Source of the DNA: JBNGOQ01 sp050589645
GTDB lineage: Bacteria > Bacteroidota > Bacteroidia > Flavobacteriales > Flavobacteriaceae
Assembly: GCF_050589645.1 (NCBI RefSeq)
Contig: NZ_JBNGOQ010000003.1
Coordinates: 682,001-746,000, forward strand
Length of the DNA stretch: 64,000 nucleotides
Direction: 5' to 3'
Below are positions 14,401-22,475 of this stretch, one piece after another. Made by a program: the position numbers and the translations under genes. Under the pieces are notes generated by a model. That model was not told the DNA's origin. It saw only the letters and a list, made by a program, of their open reading frames with translations, and did no database searches. How positions within the stretch are numbered: position 1 is the stretch's first letter; each line of letters begins with the position of its first letter.

Positions 14401-14481
14401 ATCGAAGAGATCCGAAGCGGTGATAAAACCGTGATCGGAACCCAGATATCATTAAAAATTCCTTTACAAACCGATTATTGA
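11446..14481 (+). CDS. LytS-type histidine kinase with Reg_prop beta-propeller sensor
   Basis: A 1011-residue membrane sensor. It begins with TTG at 11446, the only start that keeps a full signal peptide (HRATRYFLFISILMTTGSLWGQ). Residues about 25-650 are Reg_prop propeller blades (GLPQSQVYDMVQDAKGYLWLGTQGGGL and many NIWIAT/LWAGT repeats). A Y_Y_Y domain follows (about 665-755), then one membrane helix (about 762-787), a coiled coil, a His_kinase domain with the phosphoacceptor in LQMNPHFIFNVLNGI (about 815), and an ATPase domain (PPMLIQPFVENAIRHGI, about 904). The ligand is sensed in the periplasm and the phosphate is passed to the LytTR regulator encoded eight bases downstream. Confidence 0.93.
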   Translation: MHRATRYFLFISILMTTGSLWGQANQLRAYTLEDGLPQSQVYDMVQDAKGYLWLGTQGGGLCNFDGNSFQVWKQGNGLLSNYIHALHFGNDTLYIGSKRGLSIKTKQGFVNFESPQVNQIHQRGNVLYLATNRGIYRLLHGTGLEQVFIHPELDSSIVNTIFFDGAVFWAATNNGLWKLNDLNTEATSKERLLSNNFTSVIAHKGKVFGATFNDGIYVLDPKNSTDAILIREPLRINAISIQNQNELWVATDNNGLTILDADTYVEKGNLNSSNGLAVSHIRKVMADRQSNIWIATSGGGFYKYFPNNFKHYNQNTGLMGNRVYAVHSALDGIWVSNSEAGLVRIDSSGIHHIPNAAKISEVKIKTITSDTKGNIWAGTDGGGVLFRETVLVDSIAVDSTDTLRIKRDTLVSKKVRTHILDTDMGFPSNWISDIYADKKNTIWAATYSSGIIKFLFYPGKKGLAVKKVFGKEDGIEDLFIRDLATDTADRLWYATKNGALGYLSEGKVTHLGQVLDERFSIGTLLFHNNRLFLGTAGSGIWWSDLDGTINFQKLSGAKNLGSENIYQLIFDDQGYLWAGTEQGVDKIALNKMNEIVDVFHFGRNDGFLGIETCLNAVDKDAMGNLWFGAIYGLTQYKPGNPGIKSQKPQIHFEALEVNYRAVDSINLKEWTNSDKTLQLKPEQTQLTFGYNTVDIAHPDEIQFRYKLNTTEWSPWSSENRQNLLGLAYGPHLFSVQSRNYRWEESDPIQFRFHIDRPLHRKLWFQLTMLGLVTLLLIGTTFWYIGRIKLRNREEQERLQLQNHLLSLEQKALRLQMNPHFIFNVLNGIKAMGTRKPQKMNATINSFATLLRETLYNSRKDYISLDQEIKTLRHYIEVEQLMAPKAFSFDISADTVPDAEEIHLPPMLIQPFVENAIRHGILKSNRAGELKIRFYTSKAFLHCTVQDNGPGIFQSQMEGTKTDHQSMALVVTRERLESISGKDALQIEEIRSGDKTVIGTQISLKIPLQTDY

Positions 14482-14488
14482 CCGTCCT

Positions 14489-15238
14489 ATGCACACAGCG
14501 ATTATTGTTGAAGACATGCTCGATGCCTTAGAGCTCTTAAAAAGTGATATCGAAACCCGGTATCCGGAAATTAAGGTCACCGGCACCGCCAGAAGTGTCG
14601 TGGAAGCGGCTAAATTATTGCGAAAAAAAGAACCGGATATCCTCTTTTTGGATATTATGCTCGGGGATGGGACCAGCTTTGATCTATTGGAAATATTCCC
14701 AAACCTAAAATCCAAGATTGTTTTTATCACCGCCAGTGATGAATTTGCCATTCGTGCCTTCAAATTTGCGGCCATAGACTATGTACTAAAACCGTATTCG
14801 GATGAAGCATTGGGAAAGGCCATTACCAGGGCAAAAGAACAGATAGGGCCAAATGAGGAACGCCTTGCCATTTTAAAGGATACCCTATCGGCTCCAGAGC
14901 GGAAACCTGACAAGATATCCTTGCATACCTTGGACAAAATCATCATAGTGAACCTGGACGATATCGTGCGATGCGAATCGGATAGCAACAATACCATTTT
15001 TTACCTTAAGGATAAGCGGAAAATCTTTGTTACCAAGACCTTGAAATATTTCTCCGATATGCTGAAGCGTTACGAGTTTTTGCGTATACACCAAAGTCAT
15101 TTGGTGAATCTCCAATACATAAGTGCCTTTATCAAGACCGATGGTGGATATCTGATGTTAAAAAATGGGGAAAACGTACCTGTATCGGTTCGAAAAAAGA
15201 CAGAGATCATGGAGATTTTGGATAGGATGCATCGCTAG
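14489..15238 (+). CDS. LytTR response regulator paired with the upstream kinase
   Basis: A 249-residue protein. The receiver domain (1-120) has the acidic pair in IIVEDMLDAL, the phosphoacceptor Asp in DILFLDIMLGDG, Thr/Ser in VFITASDEFA and the Lys in DYVLKPYSDEAL. A LytTR DNA-binding domain occupies about 145-245 (DKIIIVNLDDIVRCES, RIHQSHLVNL, VPVSVRKK). It starts eight bases after the kinase stop and is clearly its partner. Targets are not visible in the window. Confidence 0.94.
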   Translation: MHTAIIVEDMLDALELLKSDIETRYPEIKVTGTARSVVEAAKLLRKKEPDILFLDIMLGDGTSFDLLEIFPNLKSKIVFITASDEFAIRAFKFAAIDYVLKPYSDEALGKAITRAKEQIGPNEERLAILKDTLSAPERKPDKISLHTLDKIIIVNLDDIVRCESDSNNTIFYLKDKRKIFVTKTLKYFSDMLKRYEFLRIHQSHLVNLQYISAFIKTDGGYLMLKNGENVPVSVRKKTEIMEILDRMHR

Positions 15239-15348
15239 AACCCAAATAGAACGCCTCCCGCAAATCGATGAATAATCCATTGATAACAGAAAGCTTGGGT
15301 TTGTCTGGTAAACAGGATGTTTGATGTCCAATAGAAATTTAACACCCA

Positions 15349-16728
15349 TTACTTTCTTCTTTTTTTCCACGGCGCATTCTTTAACCAGTCTCCGGCCATG
15401 ATACAACCGTATGGCATCACCTCGTCCTGTACCTCCCCCAAGCCAAAGTCGTTCATTTGGTTTCGAACCGTAGTGGCGTTTTTGTACGCGCTTGGTAGTT
15501 CTGAAACATCGATCTCATTGGAGAAGAAACGCACGTCCAAACCTTTGGTTTCCTCATGGAATACTTCCTCATTGGTGAATTCGGCCTTGTTCCTCTTATG
15601 CTGCGTTCTGCTCATATTACGTCCTGCACCGTGTGGCGCAAAGCCCAAATTGCTTGCGGTCGTCTTTCCGTCAACAACCAACACGGGCTCAGCCATATTT
15701 AAAGGGATCAATCGTGGTCCAGTAATATCGGGCATAAACTTGGCATCCAAAGGGGTTGCGCCTTTTGCATGATAGAATATATCGTTATCCTGAAATACAA
15801 AATTATGTTCGTTCCAATAGCGGTCCTCAGTTTTTACGCCCAAAGTATTCAAGGTCGCATCGTGAATAACTTCATGGTTTTTCTTTGTCCAAGCCCTTAT
15901 AATTTGCATGGCCTTCCAATAATTCTGTCCTTCTTCGGTATCAAAGGGAATCCATGCGTTCTGCTTTAGGGTTTCCGGGGAAATTTCTTGTCGAAAGCGT
16001 TCCGCAATCTTCATTCCCTTGGTGTATAAACGCGCTCCTGGGCCTCGTGAACCGTGATGGGTAATTAACATGGTATTGCCGGTTTTTTTGGAGGTACCTA
16101 CAAACAAGAAATGGTTACCGTCCCCTTGGGTACCCAAATGCGATCGTGCGATTTGAACCATCTGTCCATCATTCAACAATACATTTCCCTCAAAAGCTTC
16201 CAAAAGCTCGGTAGGAAATCGATATTGCGTATTTCTGTCCCTTCCGCCTGGACCAAAATGGGTACTGGCATGGGCGGCGTCCAAAATATCCCTTGGATCG
16301 GTTGAACCAAAATCGGTCAACATCACAGAGCAACAGATATCCGCACTGTGCATCCCTGGGTGAATAGCGTTTTTGGCAGCGACCACCCCACCTACGGGAA
16401 TGGTTCCCTTAGGGCCTGCCGGACAAGCATCGGGCATTACGGCACCGTTTACCACAGTAGGAGTGCGCATTAGAATGTCCATAGATTCAAGCACCGAGTT
16501 CACATTGCCTTCTTCCAATTCGTTTTCCGCTTTTATATTGATGGAAAAAGCAACTGCTTGTGAACGCAACTTCTGAATAGGACCTGGCTTGAACTGTTCT
16601 AGATAGTTCAACATGGCATCGCCCGCCAATTGGTGGGTATTGATATGTTCCAATGCTTCCGGAAACCATTTTCCCGATTTGAATCCCAAATCGATCAATG
16701 TTTTTCCTGTAATTGTCTTGTTTTCCAT
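15349..16728 (-). CDS. rtcB: RtcB family RNA-splicing ligase
   Basis: A 459-residue RtcB. Start at ATG 16728 (MENKTITGKTLIDLG), preceded by AAAGAAGAAATC; an in-frame ATG eight codons upstream lies in the leader. Metal and catalytic motifs are present: HPGMHSADICCSVM (equivalent to the family's DIGCG region), GTQGDGNHFLFVG, ITHHGSRGPGARLY and APHGAGRNMSR, where HGAGR holds the histidine that is guanylylated in studied RtcBs. The enzyme joins RNA 2',3'-cyclic phosphate (or 3'-phosphate) ends to 5'-OH ends with GTP and Mn2+, the products of many tRNA-cutting toxins. It is divergent from the HD and WYL genes, and its leader and operator recur in the tRNA array 13 kb away. It is longer and has more insertions than the roughly 400-residue classic form. 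Confidence 0.93.
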   Translation of the reverse strand: MENKTITGKTLIDLGFKSGKWFPEALEHINTHQLAGDAMLNYLEQFKPGPIQKLRSQAVAFSINIKAENELEEGNVNSVLESMDILMRTPTVVNGAVMPDACPAGPKGTIPVGGVVAAKNAIHPGMHSADICCSVMLTDFGSTDPRDILDAAHASTHFGPGGRDRNTQYRFPTELLEAFEGNVLLNDGQMVQIARSHLGTQGDGNHFLFVGTSKKTGNTMLITHHGSRGPGARLYTKGMKIAERFRQEISPETLKQNAWIPFDTEEGQNYWKAMQIIRAWTKKNHEVIHDATLNTLGVKTEDRYWNEHNFVFQDNDIFYHAKGATPLDAKFMPDITGPRLIPLNMAEPVLVVDGKTTASNLGFAPHGAGRNMSRTQHKRNKAEFTNEEVFHEETKGLDVRFFSNEIDVSELPSAYKNATTVRNQMNDFGLGEVQDEVMPYGCIMAGDWLKNAPWKKRRK

Positions 16729-16745
16729 GATTTCTTCTTTAATTA

Positions 16746-16801
16746 GCCCCACCGACTCCCTCGTTCGGCGGGGCGCTACATGAAGCTAGCGCACCAGCTT
16801 C
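16746..16801 (-). ncRNA. structured 5' leader of rtcB
   Basis: Minus-strand order: hairpin GAAGCT/AGCTTC (16782-16801), GTAGC, then a larger hairpin (16746-16774: GCCCCRCCGA-type stem with one A-C mismatch, loop AACGAGG), then 17 bases to the ATG. The same two-hairpin element with different paired bases stands at 3824-3886. It may control translation or RNA stability, or bind a regulatory factor such as RtcB itself. Confidence 0.65.
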
Positions 16802-16816
16802 TTTATGACTCCGGTA

Positions 16817-16854
16817 CAAACTTGCGATTCATGTACGCAATTATTTTGCGTAGT
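16817..16854 (-). promoter_or_regulatory. rtcB promoter and operator, shared with the tRNA array
   Basis: Minus strand: operator ACTACG-N8-TTGCGTA at 16834-16854, containing the perfect inverted repeat TACGCAA/TTGCGTA, nine bases, then the -7 element CAAGTTTG at 16817-16824. The operator lies between the divergent rtcB and HD/WYL genes, so the WYL protein may control both directions. The lack of a -33 element suggests activation. Confidence 0.7.
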
Positions 16855-16889
16855 TATGCTTTTCTTCTAATTTTATATAAAATAGTGCT

Positions 16890-17504
16890 ATGGATTTACA
16901 GGAAAGATACATAAGAATCTTGTCTAAATATCTACCGGAGGAGACTGAAGTAATCAAATTGTGGAAGGCGTTGAAAGGGGTGTACCGGCAAACATTTCGA
17001 AAGTACCACAACCTAAATCATCTTGTAGAACTCTTTTCTTACTATGATATACACAAGGATGTTATTGAGCATGAAGAAGAAATTATGCTAGCTATCTACT
17101 ACCACGACTATGTATACAGTGTTTGGAAGAAGGATAATGAGGAGAAAAGTGCCGAAAAAGCCGTTCAGGTATTGCAACATATTGGCTATCCCGAGGTAGG
17201 CATTGACCGAATCAAAGAGCTCATTCTTTGTACAAAACATCACCAAGGCAAATCCAATGATGAAAATTATCTAATCGACTTTGATTTGGCAATTTTAGGA
17301 CAACCCGAAGCGATGTACGACGATTATGCGCTTAAAATTAGAAAGGAGTATGTCAAAATACCCCATCTTTTGTATCGAAAAGGTAGAAAAAAGGTACTGC
17401 AGCACTTTTTAAGCAAAGACAGCATTTATCAAACCGAAGACTTTAAATCCAAATTTGAAGCCCGGGCAAGAACCAATTTGACCAACGAATTAAATCGACT
17501 ATAA
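16890..17504 (+). CDS. HD-domain metal-dependent phosphohydrolase in the RtcB module
   Basis: A 204-residue protein of the predicted HD-superfamily phosphohydrolase group (COG4339 type). The metal ligands are visible: FRKYHNLNHLVEL (about residue 45), IMLAIYYHDYVYSV (the HD pair, about 75) and LCTKHHQGK (about 120). It could remove phosphates from nucleotides or RNA ends; the substrate is unknown. It is divergent from rtcB and its stop is two bases from the WYL regulator start, so the two are co-translated. A role in preparing RNA ends for RtcB is an inference from position only. Confidence 0.82.
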   Translation: MDLQERYIRILSKYLPEETEVIKLWKALKGVYRQTFRKYHNLNHLVELFSYYDIHKDVIEHEEEIMLAIYYHDYVYSVWKKDNEEKSAEKAVQVLQHIGYPEVGIDRIKELILCTKHHQGKSNDENYLIDFDLAILGQPEAMYDDYALKIRKEYVKIPHLLYRKGRKKVLQHFLSKDSIYQTEDFKSKFEARARTNLTNELNRL

Positions 17505-17506
17505 CA

Positions 17507-18529
17507 ATGGCCCTTAACAAAAATGCCTTGATCCGGTATAAGACAATCGACAAATGCCTTCAAAACAGCTATCGAAGGTGGACCTTGGAGGATTTGATCA
17601 CCGCTTGCTCCGATGCGCTCTATGAATATGAAGGTAGGGAAGTGAATGTGAGCAAACGAACCGTGCAGTTGGACATTCAGCTGATGCGAAGTGACAAATT
17701 GGGGTACAATGCCCCCATTATCGTCTATGATAAAAAGTATTACAAATATGAGGATGAAGACTATTCCATAACGGACATCCCTCTAACGGAAAATGATATG
17801 AACGTGCTTTCCGAGACGGTGGAAATGCTGAAACAGTTTAAGGACTTTTCCCTGTTCTCCGAACTGGGAGGCATCATTCAGCGGTTGGAAGACAAGGTAT
17901 ACACCGAGAAAACCCATCAATCTTCCATAATCCATTTGGACAAGAACGAAAATTTAAAGGGCTTGCATTGGTTGGACGAACTCTACCAGGCCATCCAGAA
18001 AAAGGTGGTGCTAAAAGTGGAATACAAGTCGTTTAAGGCAGTGGTGGCCAATGTGATTAGCTTTCACCCCTATCTTTTGAAGGAATTTAACAACCGCTGG
18101 TTTTTGATCGGTATGGGTAATAAAAAAAAGGGGATTGTAAACCTGGCCCTAGACCGTATCATTGCTATAGACTACGATTTCAATGTTCCCTATGTGGAAC
18201 ATGATTTTGATGCGAACGATTTTTATACGGATGTGGTAGGGGTAACCGTAAACCAGGGAGAACGTGCGTCGAACATCAAACTCTGGATAGACCGGCACAA
18301 TGCACCCTATGTGCTGACTAAGCCCCTTCACCATTCCCAGGTCCTGGAAAAGGAAAACCAGGACGGGAGCATCCAGGTCAATATCAAGGTTAAACTCAAT
18401 TTTGAATTGGAACGATTGATCTTGGGGTTTGGCGAGGCCATAGAGGTCTTACAACCGGAACGATTGCGGAAACGGATTTTGCAGAAGTTGGCGAATGCGG
18501 TAAATCGTTACGAAGAAAAGTCGCCTTGA
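17507..18529 (+). CDS. WYL-domain transcriptional regulator, likely controller of rtcB
   Basis: A 340-residue protein with an N-terminal winged HTH (about 1-90; VNVSKRTVQLDIQLMRSDKLGYNAPI is the recognition region), a WYL domain (about 155-230: VLKVEYKSFKAVVANVISFHPYLL split by spacing, NNRWFLIGMG) and a C-terminal extension (about 250-335) with the VKLNFELERLILGFG pattern. WYL domains bind nucleic-acid or nucleotide ligands in several defence and repair regulators. The gene follows the HD gene by two bases and faces rtcB across the operator at 16834-16854. The simplest reading is an activator that responds to broken RNA. Confidence 0.88.
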   Translation: MALNKNALIRYKTIDKCLQNSYRRWTLEDLITACSDALYEYEGREVNVSKRTVQLDIQLMRSDKLGYNAPIIVYDKKYYKYEDEDYSITDIPLTENDMNVLSETVEMLKQFKDFSLFSELGGIIQRLEDKVYTEKTHQSSIIHLDKNENLKGLHWLDELYQAIQKKVVLKVEYKSFKAVVANVISFHPYLLKEFNNRWFLIGMGNKKKGIVNLALDRIIAIDYDFNVPYVEHDFDANDFYTDVVGVTVNQGERASNIKLWIDRHNAPYVLTKPLHHSQVLEKENQDGSIQVNIKVKLNFELERLILGFGEAIEVLQPERLRKRILQKLANAVNRYEEKSP

Positions 18530-18616
18530 CTCACTGAAAATACTACTTCCCTCATTTCGCATTTCATATATCAAGTTTTATATGGAGTTTTACCCAAAAC
18601 CACAAAACAACCGACC

Positions 18617-21600
18617 ATGAGAAAGTTCATTCTATTCATATTCCTATCCATATGTGTACAGGCTTTTGCCCAAGAATCTCTTGAAATCATACTAAAGGAT
18701 TCAAGCAGATTAAAATTAACAAGTCTAAGAATCGATGTCAAAATAGTTGGCAATTTTGCCTCGACAACGTATGACATGAAGTTTTATAATGAACTGGATA
18801 GAACCTTGGAAGGAGAATTGGTATTTCCTTTAGGTGAAGGACAGGCGGTATCTCGATTTGCCATGGATGTCACTGACAAACTTCGGGAAGCCGTTATCGT
18901 AGAGAAAGAATTAGCACGGGTAGCATTCGAAAGCACCGTAAGACAGAATATCGACCCAGGTTTATTGGAAAAAACCGAAGGAAATAACTACAAGGCTAGG
19001 GTTTATCCAATCTTACCCAAAAAGCATAAGCATATCGTACTCACCTTTGAACAAGAATTGTCCACGAGGAATCAGTTTCAAACTTATGAACTGCCGTTGG
19101 GTTTAAAGGAAACCTTAGATACCTTCTCCATAAATATGAAGGTGTTTAATGGACAAGGACTGCCTAAAATAAAAAGCGATGCTTATACAGACTTCTTTTT
19201 TAAAGAAAAAAAGGATGTTTATCTCGCTAGTTTAAATAGGCAAAATCATCGTCCCACTTCACCTGTAATAGTCCAAGTGCCAAATAGTAATAACGCAAAA
19301 AAAGTCTTGAGTTTTAGAGATTACTTTTTTGTAAACCAAACACTTAAACCGAATACTCGATTAAAACAAAAACCTAAAAAAATCGCAATATTTTGGGATA
19401 TTTCCTATTCATTACGAAATAGAAATCTAAGTAAGGAGTTGGAAATTTTAAACGAATATTTCGAATATTTGGGAGATGTTGAGGTTCAGTTTATTTCTTT
19501 TAGCAATGCCATTCACCAGAGCAAAACGTTTAAAATTCAAAACGGAAATTGGGATGAATTAAAAAAAACACTGAGGGAAACGAATTATGACGGTGGAACA
19601 GCTATGAACCTATTTAAATCATTGCCTCAAAATTCCGACGAAACACTCTTGTTCACAGACGGGTTAGCAAACCTTGGGGATTTTTCCGCCGCGAATAAAC
19701 AAGCAATTTACACCATCAATTCGACTACTTCCGCCAATCATGAAGCGCTTAGAGAAATAGCAACCTCCTCTGGTGGTAATTATGTCAATCTAGTTCGATT
19801 ACTACAAACAGAAGCCCTAAATGCCCTTAAACAAGAGACGTTTCAATTTTTGGGTACAAAGCATAACCGTTCCATCTATGAGGTGTATCCAAAAAACAAA
19901 ATCAATGTTTCGGGAAACTTTTCCATTTCAGGAAAATTTTCTAATGAAACAACTATTGAATTACTATTCGGTTATCGAGGTAAAGTAACGGAGCGTATCA
20001 AAGTTCCAATTAAAAAATCGCAGGGAACCGAGTTGGTCAAGAGACTATGGGCCAAACAAAAATTGAAGCACTTCAATGCTAACAAAAAAGAAAACAAAGA
20101 ACAGATAATTTCACTTGCCAAAACATATTATTTGGTTACGGATTATACCTCAATGTTGATTTTGGATAGAATTGAAGATTATGTACGTTATCGTATTGAG
20201 CCTCCTCAGGAATTGAAAAGGGAGTATAAAGAACGCGTTAAAAATTTAGAGCAAGAGGAAGCGGATAATTTGGAATATTTAAATAGCAGAAAAGAGAATC
20301 TATTTAGAGATTATGGAAAAATATTGGATTGGTATGCCACGAAATACCCAAAAAAGAAAATAAAAGAACTCAAAAAAAATACGCCAAACAATACAGGTCA
20401 AGACGCATCTGGTGCCCAAAACAACCAAGCATATACAACCACTTCTGGAGCATCCGACTCCACAGATAACCGTTCGGTATTTGCGAGAATACACATTGAT
20501 TCAACAAGAGGAATAGTTTCAGGTACAGTTTTGGATGCAGATGGTGCGCCTTTACCGGGGGCAAATGTGGTCGTAAAAGGAACTGCAAACGGAACTACAA
20601 CCGACTTTGACGGTAATTTTATTATCAATGCGGAAGAGAATGATGAACTTCTTTTATCTTATTTAGGCTATACAACTGTTAGCACTATAGTTGGCAATAC
20701 GGAGAGTATTTCTATTTCGTTGGAGGCAGACGAATCCCATTTGGATGAGGTCGTAGTAGTTGGATATGGTGTGGAAAAAGTAGTCAATATGACCGGCTCC
20801 GTTACGTCGATTGCAACAAATTCTGTGTCTGGACGGGTTGCAGGGGTTCAAATCACCCATAATGCTGGAGAACAGGGTTTGAGTAACCTTGTTACGGTTA
20901 GGGGGGTTAGTTCAATTTCCAATAATAGCAATCCGCTTTATATTGTAGATGGCCTAGTATCATCCAGCAATCCTATGCAGGAATTAAATCCGGAAGATAT
21001 TGAGGGGATACAAATCTTGAAAGCCCTTAGTGCATCGGCAATTTATGGTGCCAGGGCTGCGAATGGAGTTATAATCATAACCACAAAAGATGGCCTGGAA
21101 TCAAATCAAGAGGCTATCAAAAAATTAAATCAAGAAATAGCTGAAAAAATAGAATTGAAATCCTGGAATCCCGACACACCGTACATAAAGGCTTTGGAAA
21201 AAGAACCAACTGCTGAATTAGCCTATTTGAAGTATTTGGAAATTAGGGATGAATATTCCAATAGTCCATCTTTTTATTTAGATGTGTCCGATTTCTTTGA
21301 TAAAAAGGGGGAACATGGTCTGGCAATTACAATTCTTACCAACCTAATGGAAGTTGAATTGAACAACCATGAAATCATAAAAGCTTTAGGATATAAGCTG
21401 GAATATTTCAGGCAGTACAAACTGGCAGCCGTAGTATACGAGAAAGTGTTGGAGTTAAGACCGGAAGAACCACAGTCATATAGAGATTTGGCATTGGCAT
21501 ATGAAAAGTCGGGCGAAATCAAAAAAGGATATGATTTGTTTTACCAGTTGTACAATGGCGATTTGTTGGAAAAAGATGAAGAAGAACGTTTCTATGGAAT

Positions 21601-22063
21601 AGAACAAATTGCTTTTGTTGAGTTGACTAGATTAGTCAACAAATATGGAAAACAACTGAAACTAAATAAAGTCGAAGAAGAAAAGTTTAAGGAAATTCCC
21701 GTAGATATAAGAATAGTAATCGATTGGAATCATAATGATACTGATATCGATCTATGGGTTGAAGACCCAAAGGGCGAAAAGGCATATTTCAAAAATCAAG
21801 AAACCAATATTGGGGGTCATATGTCAGAAGATATGACCGAGGGCTATGGACCGGAGGAATTTATGTTGAGGAATGCGCCTAAGGGTGAGTACAAAATTTT
21901 GATAGACTATTACGCCGATGACGTTCAAAAAATATCCGGTCCAACCGTTTTAAAGGTTACAATGTATACCAATTATGGTAGACCTAATGAAGAATGTAAA
22001 ACAACGATAGTGAGACTCGACAAGGAAGAAGATGAACTTGAGGTTGGAAGTTTGAGATTTTAA
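18617..22063 (+). CDS. chimeric exported protein: VIT, VWA, carboxypeptidase-like, TonB plug, TPR, DUF2135
   Basis: An 1148-residue protein with a signal peptide (MRKFILFIFLSICVQAFAQ). In order: a VIT domain (about 20-150); a VWA domain (about 255-400, DISYS metal site); a carboxypeptidase-regulatory-like domain (about 630-700, VSGTVLDADGAPLPGANVV); a TonB-receptor plug domain (about 715-830, VVVVGYGVEKV, NPLYIVDGL, ALSASAIYGARAANGVI) without any barrel; TPR repeats (about 890-1010); and a C-terminal DUF2135 domain (about 1035-1148, WNHNDTDIDLWVEDP). The SusC-type plug inside a VIT/VWA protein is unusual. The frame is uninterrupted, so it is a true fusion. It stands alone between the WYL regulator and a convergent operon. 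Confidence 0.85.
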   Translation: MRKFILFIFLSICVQAFAQESLEIILKDSSRLKLTSLRIDVKIVGNFASTTYDMKFYNELDRTLEGELVFPLGEGQAVSRFAMDVTDKLREAVIVEKELARVAFESTVRQNIDPGLLEKTEGNNYKARVYPILPKKHKHIVLTFEQELSTRNQFQTYELPLGLKETLDTFSINMKVFNGQGLPKIKSDAYTDFFFKEKKDVYLASLNRQNHRPTSPVIVQVPNSNNAKKVLSFRDYFFVNQTLKPNTRLKQKPKKIAIFWDISYSLRNRNLSKELEILNEYFEYLGDVEVQFISFSNAIHQSKTFKIQNGNWDELKKTLRETNYDGGTAMNLFKSLPQNSDETLLFTDGLANLGDFSAANKQAIYTINSTTSANHEALREIATSSGGNYVNLVRLLQTEALNALKQETFQFLGTKHNRSIYEVYPKNKINVSGNFSISGKFSNETTIELLFGYRGKVTERIKVPIKKSQGTELVKRLWAKQKLKHFNANKKENKEQIISLAKTYYLVTDYTSMLILDRIEDYVRYRIEPPQELKREYKERVKNLEQEEADNLEYLNSRKENLFRDYGKILDWYATKYPKKKIKELKKNTPNNTGQDASGAQNNQAYTTTSGASDSTDNRSVFARIHIDSTRGIVSGTVLDADGAPLPGANVVVKGTANGTTTDFDGNFIINAEENDELLLSYLGYTTVSTIVGNTESISISLEADESHLDEVVVVGYGVEKVVNMTGSVTSIATNSVSGRVAGVQITHNAGEQGLSNLVTVRGVSSISNNSNPLYIVDGLVSSSNPMQELNPEDIEGIQILKALSASAIYGARAANGVIIITTKDGLESNQEAIKKLNQEIAEKIELKSWNPDTPYIKALEKEPTAELAYLKYLEIRDEYSNSPSFYLDVSDFFDKKGEHGLAITILTNLMEVELNNHEIIKALGYKLEYFRQYKLAAVVYEKVLELRPEEPQSYRDLALAYEKSGEIKKGYDLFYQLYNGDLLEKDEEERFYGIEQIAFVELTRLVNKYGKQLKLNKVEEEKFKEIPVDIRIVIDWNHNDTDIDLWVEDPKGEKAYFKNQETNIGGHMSEDMTEGYGPEEFMLRNAPKGEYKILIDYYADDVQKISGPTVLKVTMYTNYGRPNEECKTTIVRLDKEEDELEVGSLRF

Positions 22064-22067
22064 TGGT

Positions 22068-22475
22068 TTATTGGGCAAAATAGGTACTAAAAAAAATAAT
22101 GCACATATACAACCATAACAAAGAGAAGACAATGTGTATGGTTGTTTCAAAGGCCTTGCCCCGCCAAAGCTTGGGAGAATACCCGAACAGTTGGATAACG
22201 AAACGTATGGCCCAGAAGACCCCAAGGCCTAGGGCAATTTTTCTTCCCAGAGGCGTTTCTACCACCTCCTGGGCCGATGTAAGGCATAAGAGTCCCATTA
22301 GGAAAACCGTAAAAGCGATAAAGAAGGTATGCACATACATCATTTGGCGATTGATCAAGCTCATGTTTGCTGTTTCCCGAGGCCAATTGAAGTATTTTGG
22401 AAAAATAACATGTACAAGGGCCAAGACAACCAATAGAACGCCGATAATCCTAAGGTGTAATTCCATTTTTTTCAA
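22068..22475 (-). CDS. small membrane protein with four predicted helices
   Basis: A 135-residue protein (start at 22475, or at the second Met at 22466). Hydrophobic helices at about 8-26, 47-66, 80-98 and 111-131. A conserved-looking Arg/Gln motif (LINRQMMYVHTFFIAF) links helices 1 and 2. The family is not recognised. It overlaps the 3' end of the methyltransferase gene by up to 26 bases, the last gene of a four-gene minus-strand operon. Confidence 0.7.
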   Translation of the reverse strand: MKKMELHLRIIGVLLVVLALVHVIFPKYFNWPRETANMSLINRQMMYVHTFFIAFTVFLMGLLCLTSAQEVVETPLGRKIALGLGVFWAIRFVIQLFGYSPKLWRGKAFETTIHIVFSLLWLYMCIIFFSTYFAQ

